Shown: piece by piece, positions 25,141-35,019 of the stretch
Numbering within the stretch: position 1 is the first letter of the stretch
Layout: each line of letters begins with the position of its first letter
NCBI GenBank assembly: GCA_039619475.1
Contig: CM077116.1
Span: 36,405,183 to 36,469,182 of the forward strand
Reading direction: 5' to 3'
Length of the DNA: 64,000 nucleotides
Source of the DNA: Icerya purchasi
Taxonomy: Eukaryota > Arthropoda > Insecta > Hemiptera > Monophlebidae
Translations under genes and position numbers: made by a program
Notes under the pieces: generated by a model
What the model was told of the DNA's origin: nothing
Seen by the model: the letters and a program-made list of their open reading frames with translations, nothing else
Databases searched by the model: none

Positions 25141-25480
25141 TTTGACCGGACCTGGAAATACAAAATATTCTCTACAATTCATAGCTGAAGCCCTTTCGAG
25201 GACGTTTACCGCATTTCGTCTAAAACTTTTTAACTTCAATTTCTCATTAAGAAACGGATAAATAGCGTTCCGCAAGGCTATGCCCTAAACTCTTCATTAT
25301 TCATCATATGAAATTATAAACCAAATATTAGTAAACACAGTATTTAATGGTGATTTTTCAACCTTCATTTCTTGGTCACAAAAATCCGCGAGAGAAGAGA
25401 TTCTACAAAACACAATAGACACGCTTATTGGTCGAATAAAACGGATTTTAACTTTTAGCTAGATCAATCACGATTCACTT
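25141..25480 (+). pseudogene. LINE reverse transcriptase scrap
   Basis: Around 25265-25310 the frame reads NSVPQGYALNSSLFII, a decayed version of the RT motif VPQGSVLSPLLF.IYIND of R1/Jockey-type LINEs. About 60 bp later another frame reads FSTFISWSQKSAREEILQ, which fits the region after the RT active site. There are stops, frameshifts and no active-site YADD. Too little remains for a family call. Confidence 0.5.
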
Positions 25481-26029
25481 TTGTCGTATTTGAGCATATC
25501 TGCATAATATAAAAAACTTTCCATGATCAACTCTTATAAGTGTAGTCGTTAAAGACAGTGAAACATCCTGGCTCAAACCCGTCATGGAAACAACGTACCA
25601 GCCAGATTAAGCTACACAAACAGAATAAATATGATCAAACATCTTTCACGCACTGTGCACGGCTGCTCCAATCGGTCACCGCTTTCAAAAACATACCGTC
25701 TACGGATAAAATCAAAAACAGACACGACATCGTCACGCGCAGTTCTTTCAATTCCGCACTTCCACGATCATTAAGCTCCATTGCCGAGCAACTGTCAGAC
25801 TTATAATAGGGAAGCTAATTTGCATGCAAGGCTAGCAAATTACCGTTAGAATTGTGTAGACATCGCGCTCTTTACTCACTTCTAATGCGTAACAGCAAGT
25901 CCGCATTTGCCTTCTTACGCTAAAGCGAGCCTTTTTACATTTCTTTCATGCAAATAAACTTACCTCCACCTTGTCCATTCTCGCGCATGGTTATTTCCCA
26001 CGGTCTTTTTCTTTTATTTTTTGAGTTCG

Positions 26030-26460
26030 TCAATAACCCGAGAACCGAGAAAGGAAAGGAAAGTATAATTAGATCATTACGCGATCAAAATAGCAGACAG
26101 AAAGAACAACGCAGAAAACGAAAGAACGGAGAAGACGACATGCTATAAGGAGCAGAACAAGCAGCATGCCACCAAGCCGCCCTATGACGTCACCCATGGC
26201 CACACCATTATTCAGAAACTGTTATATTTCTTTGACTACCCAACCGGCCGGATGTGTCCTAAACAGCCCCCGCAACCGCCAGCCACCCCCTTCCACCCTA
26301 TGACATCCCAACAGTACATCCACGTCGCTCAGGGCCCGGATTACAGCGGAAACCTTATCAGTAGCCAGTTACACGTGTTTATAACACAATGGTACATTTA
26401 GCATACGATTCCGCCACATGTAAACTCCTTTATGATCTCTTATCATCGTCCCATGCCACA
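26030..26460 (+). repeat. Left inverted copy of element-end segment
   Basis: About 300 bp are shared with the reverse complement of 35020-35360 at roughly 70% by eye, including CATGCCACCAAG, CTCAGGGCCCGGATTA and ACATGTAAACTCCTTT. In plus sense a frame without ATG runs about 110 codons and includes YDVTHGHTIIQKLL and later QGPDYSGNLISSQLHVFI. The right copy has matching words (YDVTHAHTVIQVLL; QGPDYSENLIRSQLHVFI). Conservation of these words suggests coding at some time. The function is unknown. Confidence 0.55.
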
Positions 26461-26507
26461 AAGACGCTCAACGGCCCGATAGACACTATTATACACCACC
26501 ACCACAG

Positions 26508-26683
26508 TTGCCACTGTTAAATTATACATTAGCGGAAGGTTTAAACTGGGATGTAAGCAGCAGAGAAACAACCATACCGAAAATGGGAGTGCGGCTATCC
26601 TCAGCAACAGAGGGGATGGATGCGGACTATGTATCTACCATTTTCCTGCCCAAAAGTACCACACTATCGTTCAGAGTGGTAAG
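26508..26683 (+). pseudogene. Unidentified element gene, cut by mariner
   Basis: From an ATG at 26508 the frame is open (MPLLNYTLAEGLNWDVSS at the start, FLPKSTTLSF near the end) until it enters the mariner terminal repeat at 26686. Its base composition and residue mix look coding. It lies just inside the left end segment. I do not recognise the family, and the continuation on the far side of the mariner is not in an evident open frame. Confidence 0.35.
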
Positions 26684-26685
26684 TA

Positions 26686-27273
26686 CGAGGGTGGTTCAAA
26701 TATAAATGCGAATGAGGTTTGCGGGGAAGGTAATGTGTACGGTGTTCTTCGACAGGCGGGGAATGCTGTACATCAACTTCCTTCATACCCAGCGTACTAT
26801 CAATGCCGCTTATTACTCTAACCTTCTGAAAACGCACGTGAAACCGACATATCGCTCGAAAAGACGAGACATTCCGGCCCGAACTGCGATTCTTCTTCAA
26901 GACAACGCCCGCCTCCATACCGCGCGGTTGACACTCGACACCGTGACCGAACTTGGCTGGGAACCACTTGAACATCCCCCCTATAGCTCAGATTTATCAT
27001 CCTGTGATTTTCACTTGTTTAGATCCATCAAAGAGGCACTTGGAGGGCAACGTTTTGAGAGCAACGATGACGTTGAAGCCTTCGTGTGCAATTGGTTTCA
27101 AGAGCTCCCGGCGGAATTCTACGAAATGGGCATCAAAAAGCTTCTAGAGAAGTGATCGAAGTGTGTAGCATGTGAAGGGGACTATCTAGAGAAGCTATGA
27201 ATTTTTGTAAGTTTTTTCGATAATAAATAAATTTTTTATGAACAAATTCGCATTCATATTTGAACCACCCTCG
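26686..27273 (+). mobile_element. Mariner element, internally deleted (588 bp)
   Basis: The terminal inverted repeats are about 27 bp (CGAGGGTGGTTCAAATAT at the left and its complement at the right, with one mismatch noticed), flanked by TA at 26684-26685 and 27274-27275. The usual mariner length is about 1.3 kb. Here the left repeat runs directly into the middle of the transposase, so the N-terminal DNA-binding half and the first catalytic Asp are gone. The insertion lies between a plus-strand relic (26508-26683) and a minus-strand relic (27278-28075) of the viral-type element, so it postdates that element. Confidence 0.9.
26706..27155 (+). CDS. Mariner transposase, C-terminal half
   Basis: This 149-codon frame's ATG falls inside the left terminal repeat, and the frame then joins the transposase at KVMCTVFFDRRG. 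It keeps LLQDNARLHTA (second catalytic Asp), then HPPYSSDLSSCDFHLF. There are 34 residues between the second and third Asp, the DD34D signature of mariner. The C-terminal YEMGIKKLLEK is intact. With no DNA-binding domain and no first Asp it cannot be a working transposase; ends-in-place elements of this kind can still be moved by a complete relative. The frame is uninterrupted, so the deletion copy may be fairly recent. Confidence 0.85.
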   Translation: MRMRFAGKVMCTVFFDRRGMLYINFLHTQRTINAAYYSNLLKTHVKPTYRSKRRDIPARTAILLQDNARLHTARLTLDTVTELGWEPLEHPPYSSDLSSCDFHLFRSIKEALGGQRFESNDDVEAFVCNWFQELPAEFYEMGIKKLLEK

Positions 27274-27277
27274 TATA

Positions 27278-28075
27278 TTGTATACGTTTCTTCTGCCAGT
27301 CGTTCGAATCCATATCCTTCCATCGCTGGAATGTGCCCTTTGTTAAATACTCCTTTTGAATGAAAGTAGCCACAGATTCCACACATTTCGGCGAGGCGGG
27401 GAGCGTATGTTGTTGCACAAGTGGCTGAGAGTTCTTTATAATGTTCAGCCTCATCCGCGATAACCTTCTGTAGTTTTTCTTCAAACTCCTTTTGATAACT
27501 ATCTTTCTCCATGATAGTTGTTTGTAATTTTTCTTCCAACTCTTTACAATGTCGATCTTCATCAGCGATAATCTTTTCTAATTTTCCTTTCAGACCCTCT
27601 GCCTCTGCTAATCGCTTCTCCAGCTTAGTGATCCGCTGTGGTTGTAGAACGTTTTAAGTCCTCATTCACAGTCCCCATTTGAGTGTGGGGTTTACTCGTC
27701 GAATCGGTCGCAGGTTTGAGCGCCTGGCCTAGCGCATCGAGCCGGGCTTTGTCTTCGGCCGCCCGTTTCTCAAAATCCCGTTTGATATCTTCAACACGGC
27801 TATCATGCTGACGTTTGGTAAGAACATCCCTCGGATCGAACACGTCCGAGACATTTACTAGACGTTTGCCCAGCACGCTTATGTAGCTAGCCTGTATATT
27901 ATGTTATCTTTAAGTGCCTCCTTAACCGATCCGTTTAAGCTGGCGCGAGAAAGCGACTCCTGCAACCGTTTCCCAATCACTATTTCGTCTTCCATCGGCT
28001 CAGCTTTGGTCGCTGTTGCACCGACATGTAGTAAACGTTTTCTTCGGAAATTATAATTACCGTCGAAATACAAAG
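27278..28075 (-). pseudogene. Unidentified coiled-coil protein relic of the viral-type element
   Basis: Minus-strand frames in series. 28073-27879 starts near a short basic segment and contains EPMEDEIVIGKRLQES. 27876-27625 contains SDVFDPRDVLTKRQ and a charged helix (KRDFEKRAAEDKARL). 27640-27420 is a strongly heptad-like coiled coil of Lys, Glu and Leu. 27420-27280 is open in two frames up to the mariner. At least two frameshifts separate them. The position downstream of the integrase and the long coiled coil fit an accessory or virion protein, but I cannot name it. Confidence 0.45.
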
Positions 28076-28079
28076 ATCG

Positions 28080-28705
28080 GATCGGGCCTCACCATCGGAC
28101 AAATACTTCCACTCTTATGTAAGGACATCGCGCACACACCTACTTATCCTAAATATTCACAATTTTATCAGTGTCTCTCCAAGAATTCACCAAAGTGGAG
28201 AAGACGAGTCCTTGATGAGGGACTTGCTTCCTTTATGGCGAATAACGTATTCTACCAAGTACATGTTCGGATACGCGATCCTTTGCAGTTAATCTTCGTA
28301 AAAGGCGCGCACGATGGGTTTTTCTGCTATGATCTTTTAACGTATACATCGTCGGCTAGGTGCTACGTACGCTGTTTATAGTAAATAGTTCTCCGCTCTG
28401 GTTGGCGGTGTAGCCCTTATCTAGGAGAGTTTTGACTTCGCCAATGCGGACAACATCAGCAATCTTAAACCTCGGACGTTTAGTGGAAGGGGGATTAGCC
28501 TTAGCGCGCGCTTTGGACAAATTCAGCACAATCCTCCTTCTCTACATTAGAAGTAATATATAAAGGGCGAGAACCCTATTGTTCGGTGCCGTTTCGTATT
28601 ATATTTTCGGGCCAGCTCCAGCAAAACCGTCAGCTACTGTTTGTTCCGGTTAGCCATAAACTCTTTCCACATATAGCCTTTTAATGTTCTATTGCCATGG
28701 TTCAC
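28080..28705 (-). pseudogene. Retroviral-type integrase relic, C-terminal part
   Basis: Read on the minus strand in three frames. Near 28690-28655, NRTLKGYMWKEF, the end of the catalytic core helix. Near 28604-28572, KYNTKRHRTIGFSP, the conserved YN...H.TIG.SP step. Near 28475-28400, FKIADVVRIGEVK and DKGYTANQ, the SH3-like barrel. Near 28330-28200, FYED and YPNMYLVEYVIRHKG, the start of a chromodomain. This order is that of Polinton/adintovirus integrases. The catalytic D,D,E region upstream was not found. Stops and frameshifts throughout show that it is dead. This is one of the genes that separates the element from parvovirus-type relics. Confidence 0.75.
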
Positions 28706-29289
28706 GTTTGATCGCTTCCATTCTGAGCCTGGCTTGGAACTACAGAATGTCCAGTCGCCCATTTCACACCATCCGACCTGGGCGCGGCCTGGCGCCGGTT
28801 GTCAGCCTGGTCGCTCGACAAAACATGATCCTTTACTTGCATTATCATAGAGGTTGTCTTGAGAAGTTTTAATGGAGTGGTTTCTCGTTGCCTTTTCCAT
28901 CGCAGTGTATTTGCCTGCTCACTTGGTTCCCATTGTCGCCAAATACTGTTCAATCTACTGCTATTCCGATCCGCTCGATTTCTACCAGTAGCTGATACTG
29001 GAAGCGCTGCTGCCCTCTTCCAGAGTAAGTGCATATTTAATGGCGGCACGACTCGCCATGTCATCAATGGTGTCTTTAGGTATTGTATGGTTTTAGACAG
29101 GCAAGGATTACTACTCCTTGTCTCCACACACCCTCTGCCGCTGATCGCTTGTTGGTTCGCGGCTGCTGATTGTTTATTCGCAGCTAGCCAATATATCTAC
29201 TGGCCGTTCCGCCATCCACCACCTGCGGACGCGCCCCGTTCCGGTAAGCTCCGGACCCAGGAGGTACATGTACCCCCTGGGGGGTTTCT
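28706..29289 (-). other. Coding-like minus-strand stretch between integrase and ATPase
   Basis: A 141-codon minus-strand frame (29127-28702) and patches in another frame (such as TIDDMASRAAIKYALTLEEG near 29080-29020) look like former coding sequence. No family motif is recognised. By position it could be the upstream integrase portion or a separate small gene. The plus-strand frame at 28859-29296 is likely its shadow. Confidence 0.3.
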
Positions 29290-29905
29290 AACATAGCCGA
29301 CACATATTTAGAAAAGTCTTGGCTGAACACGCACCGTTCACATGCTCGTAGTAAACGTGTTGCATATTGGGGTCGTCCTGAGCAAAAAGCAGAATGACGT
29401 TAGCATTATACCTGATTAATTATTTCAGAATTTTCACATAAGTCTGCCACAGATAGAAGCAATCGATATTTTTATGCCTTCCCATCGAAAAGTAACGTTT
29501 AATTATCGCCTGTTCACCGTCCAGAGCCACATCGTCGAATACCAACACCGAGTTGACCTTAATGTCATCCGGTAAAGCAATGCAAAGTAACCAATTTCGG
29601 GCATACCGCGGAATAGCTGTTCCAATAGAGCCGTATTTCAGCTGATACAGAGACTTACTGTACACGTAGACATTCTCATATCGTAGGCTGTTTGGATGTG
29701 TAAATAAGCTAAATATAGAATTCCTCTTTCCACACCCACCAGGACCTACCAGCAGACAATGTATATTATTCAGCAATAGCAGACTATGCTTAAACACTTT
29801 CGTCTCTCCATCGTCCCCTGCATCCTTCATAACTGTGAGAGCCTTATCTATCGGTAGTCCGATGGACTGCAGCACAACTCTCATTTTATATATATGTATA
29901 CACAT
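29290..29905 (-). pseudogene. Packaging ATPase (A32/FtsK-HerA type) relic
   Basis: The frame 29905-29420 (161 codons) contains HCLLVGPGGCGKRNS, a Walker A loop in which the usual Thr/Ser after Lys is Arg, then VNSVLVFDDVAL, the Walker B strand. GRHKNIDCFYLWQTY, a signature of Polinton-type ATPases, follows near the end. After a frameshift near 29425, NANVILLFAQDD and a C-terminal segment continue in another frame to about 29290. The family pumps DNA into capsids. The length is near complete (about 200 residues), but the Walker A change and the frameshift indicate loss of function. It is divergent from the plus-strand virion gene, with about 60 bp between the starts. Confidence 0.8.
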
Positions 29906-29968
29906 ACGTTATCGAGAAAGGGGCTCCCTGCAGTAAAGTATACATATAGAAAGAGATAAAAGGGAAAC
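29906..29968. promoter_or_regulatory. Divergent intergenic region, candidate promoters
   Basis: The gap lies between the ATPase start (minus, near 29884-29905) and the virion-gene ATG (plus, 29969). AT-rich words such as TATATATATG at 29887-29896 and GTATACATATAG near 29938-29949 could act as TATA elements. No specific signal is proven. Confidence 0.3.
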
Positions 29969-30848
29969 ATGTTGAAGAGAAAAAGGGTTATCCGAGATAA
30001 GAAAAAGGAAAAGACGTGCGGAGGCTTTATGGGTATGCTCATTAACATGTAATCGATAAGTTACCATTCGAACTACATCTACTCAGAGGATACCAGTTTT
30101 TCGGCCCGGTCACTCGATTAAAAGAACGAGTGGCTAGAGGAGACCGCGGAATAAACCCGCTAGAGGAGGCCTGTCAGAAACACAACACAGCTTATAGTAT
30201 ATATAAGGACAATAATCGTCATGCAGAAGCCGATAAAGTATTAAAAAATAAAGCTTGGCAATGTGGTACAGCTTTAAATGGTAGTCTCAGTGAAAAGATC
30301 GGAAGTTGGGCCGTCACAAATATGATGAAGTTAAAGAGGAAACTAGGTGGCGACTGCTGTGGAAGTAAGACAAAGAAGTCAAAAGAAGTCGAAAGAGTTA
30401 TATTGGGCGGAGTAAGAAGACTGAGTCGACTAAAACGCTAACATTTCACGATGTTTTGGCTACAGCCCGAAAAGCTGCGCGTAAGGAAAAACCCCTCCTC
30501 GGCATAACTGCGAGAGCCTTAGAAGCAGTGAAGAAACTACATCTCAGTTGTAGTACGACAATAGCGGAAACGACTACACTGAGAGTAATATGTATTAATA
30601 AGATCGGCGAAGCATTGCTCTTAAGGCCAATACTAGCCGCCCTACGAGGTACATCGGCTACAATTTCTACAATTTTCAAATCCATCAAGGATGTAAACGA
30701 GGCCAGACAAAGTTTTCAACGTGACAGCGGCGCTACAATAGATAAACGGAATTGTGTAGGAGCCTACCTGCGTCCGTTCAGAAGCCGGTTAGGACTTTAC
30801 ATAAAAGTTTTTTCATCATCAACCGGGTTCCTACGAATCGACTGCTAA
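29969..30848 (+). pseudogene. Virion protein with phospholipase A2 domain, broken
   Basis: The ATG at 29969 begins a short basic frame that ends at 30052. The PLA2 domain is open in another frame from about 30046 to 30441. Visible motifs are YQFFGPVTRL (calcium loop; viral relatives have Y.YCGPGT), ARGDRGINPLEEAC and QKHNTAYS (active-site helix; the usual His-Asp pair reads His-Asn). After a second frameshift near 30400, a third frame to 30848 gives a basic linker, a hydrophobic Ala-rich segment and RLGLYIK, a motif seen at the end of such minor virion proteins. PLA2 domains of this type help parvovirus and adintovirus particles leave endosomes. Two frameshifts and changed active-site residues make this copy inactive. 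Confidence 0.8.
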
Positions 30849-31202
30849 GTAACGTGGACATTGAAAAGTACGTCCGACGTTTGCGCGTGCCCTATTTTCA
30901 AGGAGTTTTTGATATAAATAGTCTACCGGACAAGTCGAGATGTAATGAGGCTGCTGTTACCAATCTAGACTCTATACATGGACGCGGAACGCACTGGACA
31001 GCGTACACCAAGCGGAGGGGCCGGGTCGAGTATTTCGGTAGTTTCGGCAATATCCGCCTCCGTGCGAGTTGATCGACTACTTTCAGCGCTATCATCGGGA
31101 AGTACGCATCAGATATAATAGAAAAGTCTATCCAGACGTATAATACCATCAGCTGCAGAGAGCTCTGTTTAAGATGTCTATCGAGGACTTTACCAGGACC
31201 TA
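30840..31202 (+). pseudogene. Adenovirus-type cysteine protease relic
   Basis: The frame 30752-31072 contains LLSNVDIEKYVRRLRVPYF and FDINSLPDK, then AAVTNLDSIHGRGTHWTAY with the catalytic His. VEYFGSFGN follows, where the usual YFDSFG Asp is Gly. A frameshift near 31070 moves to ELIDYFQRYHREV. Another near 31150 moves to SCRELCLRCLS, the nucleophile Cys region (usually C-G-x-L-C-L). Enzymes of this family mature capsid proteins. It follows the virion gene directly, as in adintoviruses and Polintons. It is frameshifted and has lost the Asp, so it is a fossil. Confidence 0.75.
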
Positions 31203-33261
31203 AGTAAATTATCCATTAATATGAAGTCCAGTTATAGCTGTAATCTGTAGAATTATTATTATTTTCCCAGGAGAATATTGGCCCCATCAGTATTATCTGT
31301 TCCTCTAATTTAGAACCATTATTCTTCAATTTATTATATAATTCCCTAGAGTAATTTATTCTTCTACTTGATAGAGGGGTTGACAGAATTGTAGTTTTAA
31401 TTATTTTCTCATGACCGGTGTTTAATTATTGGTCATGTTCTGTTTTTAATTACTTTCTCTTAATTTATTCGCTGATGTATGGGCTGAGGGTATTTCTTGG
31501 AATTTAATTATTAGTTCTGTAAGCGGTATTTTCTCAAAATTTTTTATCAGACGCGCATCCGTTCCCACATATTATTATTTTTCGTTTTCTTTTAAGAGGT
31601 GAGTGCTACTTTGTCATTTTGTACGGTTGCATTTTTTGCATTAATTACATTAGTTGTACAAAGTCAGCAGCATCGGTTTTTTCTTAGATAAACGTTTATA
31701 TTCGTGCTGATATCTGTACTTATTGACCGGACTAAATGATAAGTTGCACTTTATTCAATTACAATTTAGCAGGTGCAATTTCGCGATCGCCGAGTGTATC
31801 AATTAACTCATAAGAAATGTATTGTTTTTGTTGCAACGCGCTTGCATAATGAACCGTTACAACCGGCATTAATTAATTTTTTCTACGACAGAAATATAAC
31901 TACGATAATAAGTAGAAAAAAAATAAAGTGGTTGCATATCGCCATACATGGTATACAGCAATTTCCTTTTTCATTAAGCGCTAAAGTGTGCTTGACGGTG
32001 CAGATATTATTTCCGATGATCCTATAAGTCTTTGTCTTAAAATTTTTTTTAACTATTCCCGATGTATTTCCGATATAAATTCTATACCTGGTCACGCGTA
32101 ATTTTTTTATTTTAGTCCAAACGGCGATTTTAAAGATACCCCGCTATCGATCTATTTTTATTTCAATTAGACTACGTATTACTTTTATTAGACTGTTATT
32201 TTAAATCTTTGTCCTCAAATATTTCGATCTACATTTTTCTTTTTCAGTCAGGTAAGTTAATTTTTTAAATAATTTTTTTTTCAACAGGAAATTATTTGAA
32301 ATACTTTTTCCTTTTGTACCGTCTTTCGACCTTTTTATTAAAAGGCTACGCATAAGTTTCTTTAATTAAGTAACTTTCCCTCACATCAGTCATAAATTTA
32401 TTTCCAAAATGAAAGAATTTCTTTCCGATTAGGATGCAGTAATATCTGCCTCATTGAAATTAAAGTTCCTTCTGCTCCCCCTAATAAAAGGAAAATATTT
32501 ATATATCGAATAGAATAAAATTATTATCAATCTCGCATTTGGTATCGTGACTGTTGCACCCGTTACCGACTTTGGATCACCATTTACAGTGAGTAAAAAA
32601 TTACGGTTTCTTTTAAAATATCGCTAATATTTTTACTCGTGAAAAGGGGGTTTAACTTTCTTTATATTTTTCACGTGTGCGCTTTTGTTATTTTTTTAGC
32701 CTCAAGAAAGGAAACTAATAACTCTAAATTCTATACGAATAGGACAGAAGTAATGAAACTAATTTCGATAACATTTTATATATTATTATTCAATATTATT
32801 GTACAATAATTATGCAAAAGAAAATATTTTCACCACGTTACGAATATTAAACGAAACAATTACGAAAATGGAGCGAAAAAAATTATACTAAAAATAAACG
32901 AAAAACAACGAACTTTGTAATATTTATGCTCATAAACTATATACGTTTTCAAAGCTAGCCGTTTCGCATCATAGGCTATTATTATGGTCCTCCTCACCCG
33001 CCATGGGTTGAGCACATGACCAACACACAAATTTTACTTTCGGCATCTGTATCCTTAGGAGCCTGCTAAAGTTTCGGATCCAAGCAAACTGAAACTCGTC
33101 GTCCATTCCCCAATACAAAATGTTGGTGTGATTATGAAAATTGTTAATGTACAGTTTCCTTTGAAATGATGAAATAACTTTTGTTTTATACCGGTTTCCG
33201 TCTAGGGTAGCTTCATTGGTTTATACCAGTTTATATAAATTTATCGTTAAGCCGTTGACTT
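31203..33261. other. Non-coding stretch within the composite region
   Basis: No gene was recognised over about 2 kb of AT-rich sequence. A polymerase B and major capsid gene would be expected somewhere in a complete element, but I see no sign of either here, so they appear to be lost or absent. Confidence 0.5.
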
Positions 33262-34354
33262 TTTTGAATGCGTTGATGTCCTCTACCAGAAAGCGTTCGA
33301 TTGCGTGAACCATGATAAACTGATGAAGATTTTGAAGAACATACCTATAGACAGGAATGATCTCAGGATAATTAGTAATCTGTACTGGAATCAAACAGTC
33401 GTAATCCGTGTAGAAAACGCATTATCAGCAGAAGCAGCCATTAAGAAAGGAGTACGTCAAGACTGTGTCATGTCTTCCCTTCTTTTTAATATTTATGCGG
33501 AGACTATATTCCATGAGGCACTTGAAGAAAATGATGGGGGACTGAAAATTAACGGTGTTATTTTGAACAACCTTCGATATGCTGATGACAGCTTAATATT
33601 GGCAGACAGTAATAAGGAACTCCAGGGCATTTTAGATAAGATCGTGGAAAAAAGTGCTGCATACGGTTTAAAAATAAACACATCTAAGACAAAAGCAATA
33701 GTATTCTCGAAGAAGCCAATTAAATGCTCAATCAAAATAAACGGTGAAAAAATTGAACAGGTTCCACGGTTAACATATATCTGGGAAGTATACTTGAAGA
33801 AAATTGCACTTCTAAACCTGAGATACGTAGCAGGATTGAGCAGGCGAGAGGAGCGCTAATAAGAATGAAGAACCTATTCACGCGTCAAGAACTGAAACTG
33901 GAACTCAGAATCAGACTCCTGAGATGCTACGTTTTCTCCATCCTACTGTATGGTTGTGAGTGCTGGACACTAGACTCAACTTTAGAAAAAAAAATCAGCG
34001 CTTTTGAGATGTACTGCTACCGACGAGCCCTGAAAGTACCATGGACACAAAAAGTAAAGAATATTGAAATACTTAATAGACCGGGAAAGAACCTTGAACT
34101 ACTACGAACCATCAAAAAACGGAAACTACAGTACTTGGGACATATCTTACCGAGGATCTAGGCATACCACTCTAAAAACACTACTTGAGGGTAAAATTGC
34201 CGGGAAGAGATCGAGAGGTAGACGTCAAATTTCATGGATGGATAATCTTAACAACTGGTTCAACTGTTCCTCATTAGAACTTTTCCGAACAGCTGTTGAT
34301 AGAAATAAATTCCAATTGTGGATCGCCAACCTTCGTGACGGAGACGGCGGATGA
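33262..34354 (+). pseudogene. RTE-like LINE, RT and C-terminal part
   Basis: This LINE is 5'-truncated within the reverse transcriptase. It starts at YQKAFDCVNHDKLM near 33286-33325 (first catalytic Asp), then the frame at 33305-33859 carries GVRQDCVMSSLLFN and LRYADDSLILAD (active site, intact). After a frameshift near 33780-33860, LLRCYVFSILLYGCECWTLD and FEMYCYRRALKVPWT follow to about 34161. A last frame gives GKIAGKRSRGRRQISWMDN and an end at 34354. This architecture fits the RTE/BovB group common in insects. Related tails lie at 39.0, 53.5 and 62.0 kb. It sits between the protease relic and the right end segment and may have replaced part of the viral-type element. Confidence 0.8.
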
Positions 34355-34379
34355 AGGAGAAGAATGTCCTCAATCAAAC

Positions 34380-34825
34380 GGATAGGTAGTCGCATGCAAT
34401 TAAAATCGTATATTTTCTGTAGAATTCTGTACTTACACATGTTGAAAGGGGATTTTGGAAAACTTGGCCAGAATTGTGAACAGGAAACTATTTTTATTTT
34501 CTGGATCGGAACGGATACTTGAACTGCATGTTGATTAATAACTTCTTTCGTATGCTCTACCTTTGGCGGGCTTTTGTCCAGCGATGATGGTAGTGGCGGT
34601 GGCTGTTGAGCGCATTGAATATACAATAAAGTTTTCTCAGCGTCTTCTTTTTCCTGTTCTGATATGATGTTTCTATCGTTGTAAGCAAATATATTTCGGG
34701 CTAGAAATTTGGCTTGTGGCGGTGTAGGCGGTATCGCCCAGAATGGACAACGTTACAGCATCCATGGGTGAATCTTTGCCAAATTGTTGAATAAATTCTG
34801 AGGCGTTTACTGATTCATTACTCAT
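34380..34825 (-). pseudogene. Unidentified right-end gene of the viral-type element
   Basis: The ATG at 34825 reads MSNESVNASEFIQQFGKD and stays open to a stop at 34673. From about 34716 a second frame is open (FLARNIFAYNDRN, a Pro-rich patch QQPPPLPSS), continuing to at least 34500. A single frameshift near 34715 explains the break. It starts 110 bp downstream of a TATA box and points inward from the right end segment. I do not recognise the family; it could be the head of a larger gene now cut off by the RTE-like LINE. Confidence 0.45.
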
Positions 34826-34934
34826 TTTTATTTTATTTTATTTTCTTTATTAACACCGACCGGTAGCTAATAACACCTTAGACTTGACACTACTTTGCTA
34901 CAGCGTACACTACTGCCTTTGGCTGGGAGCATGT

Positions 34935-34943
34935 CCTTTTATA
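34935..34943 (-). promoter_or_regulatory. TATA box, minus strand
   Basis: The minus strand reads TATAAAAGG, a consensus TATA element, 110 bp upstream of the ATG at 34825. It stands just inside the right-end inverted segment. Placement before the first inward-facing gene suits a viral or Polinton end promoter. Activity is inferred only. Confidence 0.45.
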
Positions 34944-35019
34944 CACCTCACTAGGCTATCTCTGTGCAAAGATATGTAGAATACTAGCTCCTGATTAGTT
35001 ACTTTACCACCATGCGATT

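Noticed and set aside
28016..28381. 121-codon plus-strand frame
   Set aside because: The opposite strand carries the integrase SH3/chromodomain motifs over the same span.
28859..29296. 145-codon plus-strand frame
   Set aside because: No motif; the flanking genes of the viral-type element on this side are on the minus strand, so it is probably antisense noise.
29969..30441. Parvovirus (densovirus) VP1 relic
   Set aside because: The PLA2 domain alone would allow it, but the adjacent packaging ATPase, integrase and adenovirus-type protease fit a Polinton/adintovirus instead.
31203..33261. Polymerase B or capsid gene of the viral-type element
   Set aside because: Looked for in all frames; no supporting motif was found.
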